IMG/VR virus record: IMGVR_UViG_3300024518_002752
Span: 1-49,218 of that record
DNA: 49,218 bases
DNA from: a virus
Direction: 5' to 3' (one strand)
The position numbers and the translations under genes are program-made. Every line of letters begins with the position of its first letter. Position 1 is the stretch's first letter. The notes beneath the pieces are model-generated. The model had not been told where the DNA came from, did no database searches, and saw only the letters and a list, made by a program, of their open reading frames with translations. Positions 47,032-49,218 of this stretch are shown here, piece after piece.

Positions 47032-48194
47032 AAGACCATGAATGGATGAAGTACAGCATAAGCCCATGGTTGTGGGAGATGTACCGCAGGTCAGATATGA
47101 GAGGGTGGTACTCCGAAATGCTGAACAATATAGGACGGGTGGGAGCGCATGCTATCTACCGTATTCACCGAGAAATGGTAGCGTCTGGGAAGGAAAGACA
47201 AGAGCACTGGAAGTCCCTAGCAGCTGCCACTGCAGAGGTGACTTACGCCGCATGGGCGTTTAGTGGAGAACACACTACTCTGCTAACGCTGCCGGTTATG
47301 AGGTCTCTGTGGAAGAAGCGCCTCGTCTCGAAGAAGGAGTTAGAAGAGCTTCCGCTTTCAGGGGTTGCGTTTGAAGTAGTTTTTCAACACCCAATCTCGG
47401 TATCGGGGGGCGACCGGGGAGGGGTTAGGTCTCCCACTGACAACAGAAAAGAGGGATGCCTCTGCACAGGAGGCGTGTTCCATGCGTGCCCTGTAGAGGG
47501 GTGGACCTTCATTCCCAACCTTCTCTACAACAAAGATAACGGACTCCTCCTCGGAGACACCCCATGTACAGCGGTACACTGCAACGGTGGTGAACACCAC
47601 GCCTTCCACTCGTGGAGAGAGGGGCGGCCAATCCTGGGATTCCACGGACACAACTCAGAGGTGAGGGGAGGCCCCCCCGCTTCGGGGAATACCATGCACG
47701 ACTACGCCCACGCAACCTACCTAAGAGTAGGGGCTACCGAGAACTACTCCCCCAATGCCCTCCTTCTCAATGCGCTAAGGGCTCTTCACGACAGGCGGGT
47801 AGCGTACACTGAACCCTTCCTTGCTTCTCCTCGCAAGAGAAAGAAAAGCTCGCGGCGCGTAAAGAATCCAGCTCGCCTCTCCATCCTGGTTCTCGGGCCA
47901 AAGGCTGAGTCGGTGTACCAGATTCGATCGAATCGAGTAGGAACCCATGAGCCCAGCACGCCACGCAAACCCATGTGCCGTCATCAGGTTCAGCCGCACA
48001 CCACCATCAAGTGGGTGCTCGCTCCTCGACCAGACGAAGAGGTCATCGAGCGGAGCATCCGCAGGTCTGCAGTAGTGGACGGCCAGACCATCCACACCTA
48101 TATCTATGCAGTGCGCAGGGCCCGCAAGGGATTCGCCCGTGGAGTCGGGGAGCCTGTGTTCACCCCCAAGCTCACCATCCTTCAAGGTTCATAG
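47028..48194 (+). CDS. Hypothetical protein, 388 aa
   Basis: A 388-aa protein of unknown family from ATG 47028 (coupled to the previous TGA). The N-terminal 100 residues look helical with Trp and Arg; the middle (about 120-220) is rich in Gly, His and Cys (for example a CLCTGGVFHACPVEGW patch) and might bind metal; residues about 270-290 are Lys/Arg-rich; the C-terminus is mixed with HTTIKWVLAPRP. No enzyme signature recognised. Confidence 0.62.
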   Translation: MKDHEWMKYSISPWLWEMYRRSDMRGWYSEMLNNIGRVGAHAIYRIHREMVASGKERQEHWKSLAAATAEVTYAAWAFSGEHTTLLTLPVMRSLWKKRLVSKKELEELPLSGVAFEVVFQHPISVSGGDRGGVRSPTDNRKEGCLCTGGVFHACPVEGWTFIPNLLYNKDNGLLLGDTPCTAVHCNGGEHHAFHSWREGRPILGFHGHNSEVRGGPPASGNTMHDYAHATYLRVGATENYSPNALLLNALRALHDRRVAYTEPFLASPRKRKKSSRRVKNPARLSILVLGPKAESVYQIRSNRVGTHEPSTPRKPMCRHQVQPHTTIKWVLAPRPDEEVIERSIRRSAVVDGQTIHTYIYAVRRARKGFARGVGEPVFTPKLTILQGS

Positions 48195-48383
48195 ATGCAG
48201 AAGATCATCACGCCACGGCAGGCCGATGTACTAAAGGAGCTAGCCTCCTCGTACACCGGAGTTCTATACCGACCCATCCACAGCCTCGAGCTCCTTCAAA
48301 AGAAGGGGCTCGTAGCTGGCGACAAGAAGAACGGATGGCGCCTGACGGACAGGGGACAGGCATGGTCCGCATTGTTTGGATAG
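48195..48383 (+). CDS. Small winged-helix-like protein
   Basis: A 62-aa protein starting right after the previous TAG. MQKIITPRQADVLKELASSY, then helix SLELLQKKGLV and the hairpin-like GWRLTDRGQAWSALFG is a typical small winged-helix DNA-binding pattern. It may be a minor regulator. Confidence in the fold is moderate. Confidence 0.6.
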   Translation: MQKIITPRQADVLKELASSYTGVLYRPIHSLELLQKKGLVAGDKKNGWRLTDRGQAWSALFG

Positions 48384-48577
48384 GCGAAGGCAAGCGGTGC
48401 CGCAAGCGAGGATGCCCTCACCAGATGAAGGGACACGTCAGCCAGGATGGGCTCTTCACCGAAGGCCCACAAGGAGGATGGTCCTGCGCAGCTGGGCACC
48501 AAGGTTGGATATGGCCCCGCGAATGTGATACCCTTGGAGGATGTCCCCCCATCACGATGGGTCCGTCGTTGCCTTGA
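48362..48577 (+). CDS. Small Cys/His-rich protein at end of rightward operon
   Basis: A 71-aa protein overlapping its neighbour by 22 bases, with AGGGGACAGG upstream. C13, C18, H20, C42, H46, C55 and C61 suggest a zinc-binding fold; several Trp and Gly. Last gene before the end terminator. Family unknown. Confidence 0.6.
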   Translation: MVRIVWIGEGKRCRKRGCPHQMKGHVSQDGLFTEGPQGGWSCAAGHQGWIWPRECDTLGGCPPITMGPSLP

Positions 48578-48636
48578 TAGTGACAGCCCTCCTGTGTGTC
48601 TGGCTGTACATCGACATACGCAGTGGCCCCAGATAG

Positions 48637-48665
48637 TTGCGCCTTTGTAACGATTAGAGTACAAT
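48637..48665 (+). promoter_or_regulatory. Candidate promoter of the small RNA
   Basis: TTGCGC (48637-48642), 17-base spacer, TACAAT (48660-48665). The -10 is identical to the strong promoter at 41787. A start near 48672 would place the RNA directly at its first hairpin. The -35 matches only three or four positions, so this is tentative. Confidence 0.45.
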
Positions 48666-48671
48666 TGATAT

Positions 48672-48748
48672 GAAGCAGCGCGTCTCCATGTGTAGCTTCG
48701 TTTGGTTAGGTTGTCCCGGTGGGTTGGTTACCTGCCGGGACGCTTTTC
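48672..48748 (+). ncRNA. Candidate small regulatory RNA with leader-complementary linker
   Basis: A roughly 77-nt transcript predicted between promoter 48637-48665 and terminator 48713-48748, in a gap with no gene on the plus strand. It folds as 5' hairpin GAAGC (48672-48676)/GCTTC (48695-48699), unpaired linker GTTTGGTTAGGTT (48700-48712), then the terminator hairpin: the usual shape of a base-pairing sRNA. The linker is complementary to sites next to the ribosome sites at 3280-3290, 4039-4050, 40892-40900 and 41927-41934. Interpretation is inference from structure and complementarity. Confidence 0.45.
48713..48748 (+). terminator. Terminator at the end of the rightward operon
   Basis: GTCCCGG (48713-48719) pairs with CCGGGAC (48735-48741), loop of 15, followed by GCTTTTC. 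It works in the plus direction only: on the minus strand, no U-run follows. It stands exactly where the leftward helicase gene ends, separating converging operons. Confidence 0.8.
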
Positions 48749-49218
48749 TATGCGGCCTGTATTCTCTGCATTCCAAGCCGACGATAGAGTCCTTCCCTCT
48801 TACGGGCCCCTCCTCGGAACGGCCCCCAACTGTCACGCAAGTCAAAGACCAGCGGCCCTCGCTTGCCGGGAGCCGGTCGCATGATGCGCCCCACCCTCTG
48901 CTCGACGCGTCCTAAACTGGAACTCGGCGTAGCCATGATGAGCGTGTCCAGGCGTGGGATGTCTAGGCCTTCGTCGGCAATGGTGGTGGCTGTGCATACG
49001 CTCAGCTCTCCTGCGTTCATCGCCTCGATGAGCACCGCCCTCCTCTTGCTCGATAGCTTACCCACCAGCGCAGCCGCCTTGATGCCGCGCTCGATGAGTT
49101 CCTCTGCTAGAACCTCGCAGTGACCAACCCGATCGCTAAGGATAAGGATCGACCTTCCCTCTGCAGCACACCTCGTAGCGATGTCCACGATGGTCTCGTT
49201 GCGGTCCTTGTCAAGTGT
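48748..49218 (-). CDS. SF2 DNA helicase, C-terminal part (residues 356-511)
   Basis: The C-terminal RecA-like domain of the helicase that begins at the left end. Motif IV-like ILSDRV is near residue 380, motif V CTATTIADEGLD at about 430-441, and motif VI QRVGRIMRP at about 462-470. It runs off the right edge upstream; the frame continues without a break from position 129 downward at the left end. The stop is TAG at 48748-48750. Positions 49216-49218 read ACA instead of ACC on the coding strand, both Thr. Confidence 0.93.
   Translation of the reverse strand, partial: TLDKDRNETIVDIATRCAAEGRSILILSDRVGHCEVLAEELIERGIKAAALVGKLSSKRRAVLIEAMNAGELSVCTATTIADEGLDIPRLDTLIMATPSSSLGRVEQRVGRIMRPAPGKRGPLVFDLRDSWGPFRGGARKREGLYRRLGMQRIQAA
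49090..49218. repeat. Right copy of the contig-end repeat
   Basis: Identical to 1-126 over 126 bases with T at 49216 against G at 127. See the left copy. The difference is a third-codon-position change in the helicase gene (both Thr), so both versions are coding-compatible. Confidence 0.9.

Noticed and set aside
48670-48915. 81-codon plus ORF after the small-RNA promoter
   Set aside because: It would read through the terminator and run opposite the helicase C-terminal domain; composition is not protein-like.

Overview
The window reads as one nearly complete genome of a tailed double-stranded DNA phage, about 49.09 kb. Positions 1-126 recur exactly at 49090-49215, and one SF2 helicase gene runs off the left edge and finishes at the right edge, so the contig is a linearised circular or terminally redundant map. 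The head and ejection genes (portal, HK97-type capsid, scaffold, adaptor-like protein, very large internal proteins), with no recognisable tape-measure or sheath gene, suggest a podovirus. A small M15-peptidase lysin with a holin/XhlA-like partner suggests a Gram-negative host. I see no integrase, DNA polymerase or RNA polymerase.

Layout. (a) 3905 down to 1, continuing at 49218 down to 48748, minus strand: XRE regulator, RusA resolvase, primase/VapE-type helicase, SF2 helicase. (b) 4062-5974, plus strand: small protein, YqaJ-type exonuclease and a probable strand-annealing protein with a zinc ribbon and an SSB-like acidic tip, closed by a strong terminator. (c) 39046 down to 6032, minus strand: a 33-kb late operon ordered putative small terminase, large terminase, portal, FmdB-like zinc ribbon, scaffold, capsid, three related decoration-like proteins, adaptor-like protein, structural proteins, LysM protein, two large ejection-type proteins, a duplicated pair of small beta-rich proteins, holin-like protein, a 1001-aa protein, M15 lysin and XhlA-like protein. 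Most genes overlap or nearly abut (ATGA, TAATG). (d) 40869 down to 39487, minus strand: two small proteins, a GP88-family protein and a 30-aa membrane micro-ORF. (e) 40870-41953: a repeat-rich control region that looks like an origin/regulatory hub. (f) 41954-48577, plus strand: acidic protein, C5-cytosine methyltransferase with displaced domains, XF1762-family protein, SSB and many small unknowns.

How it fits together. Replication probably uses the phage primase-helicase, SF2 helicase and SSB with host polymerase. Recombination uses the YqaJ exonuclease, annealing protein and RusA, which would supply concatemers for terminase. The methyltransferase may protect phage DNA. The most unusual signals are a candidate small RNA at 48672-48748 whose unpaired linker is complementary to an AACCAAAC-type motif just upstream of the ribosome binding site in four early leaders; phased palindromes and a 24-bp perfect inverted repeat in the control region; the SSB-like tail moved onto the annealing protein; the permuted methyltransferase; and strong over-representation of CGCAGCTG/CAGCTGCG.
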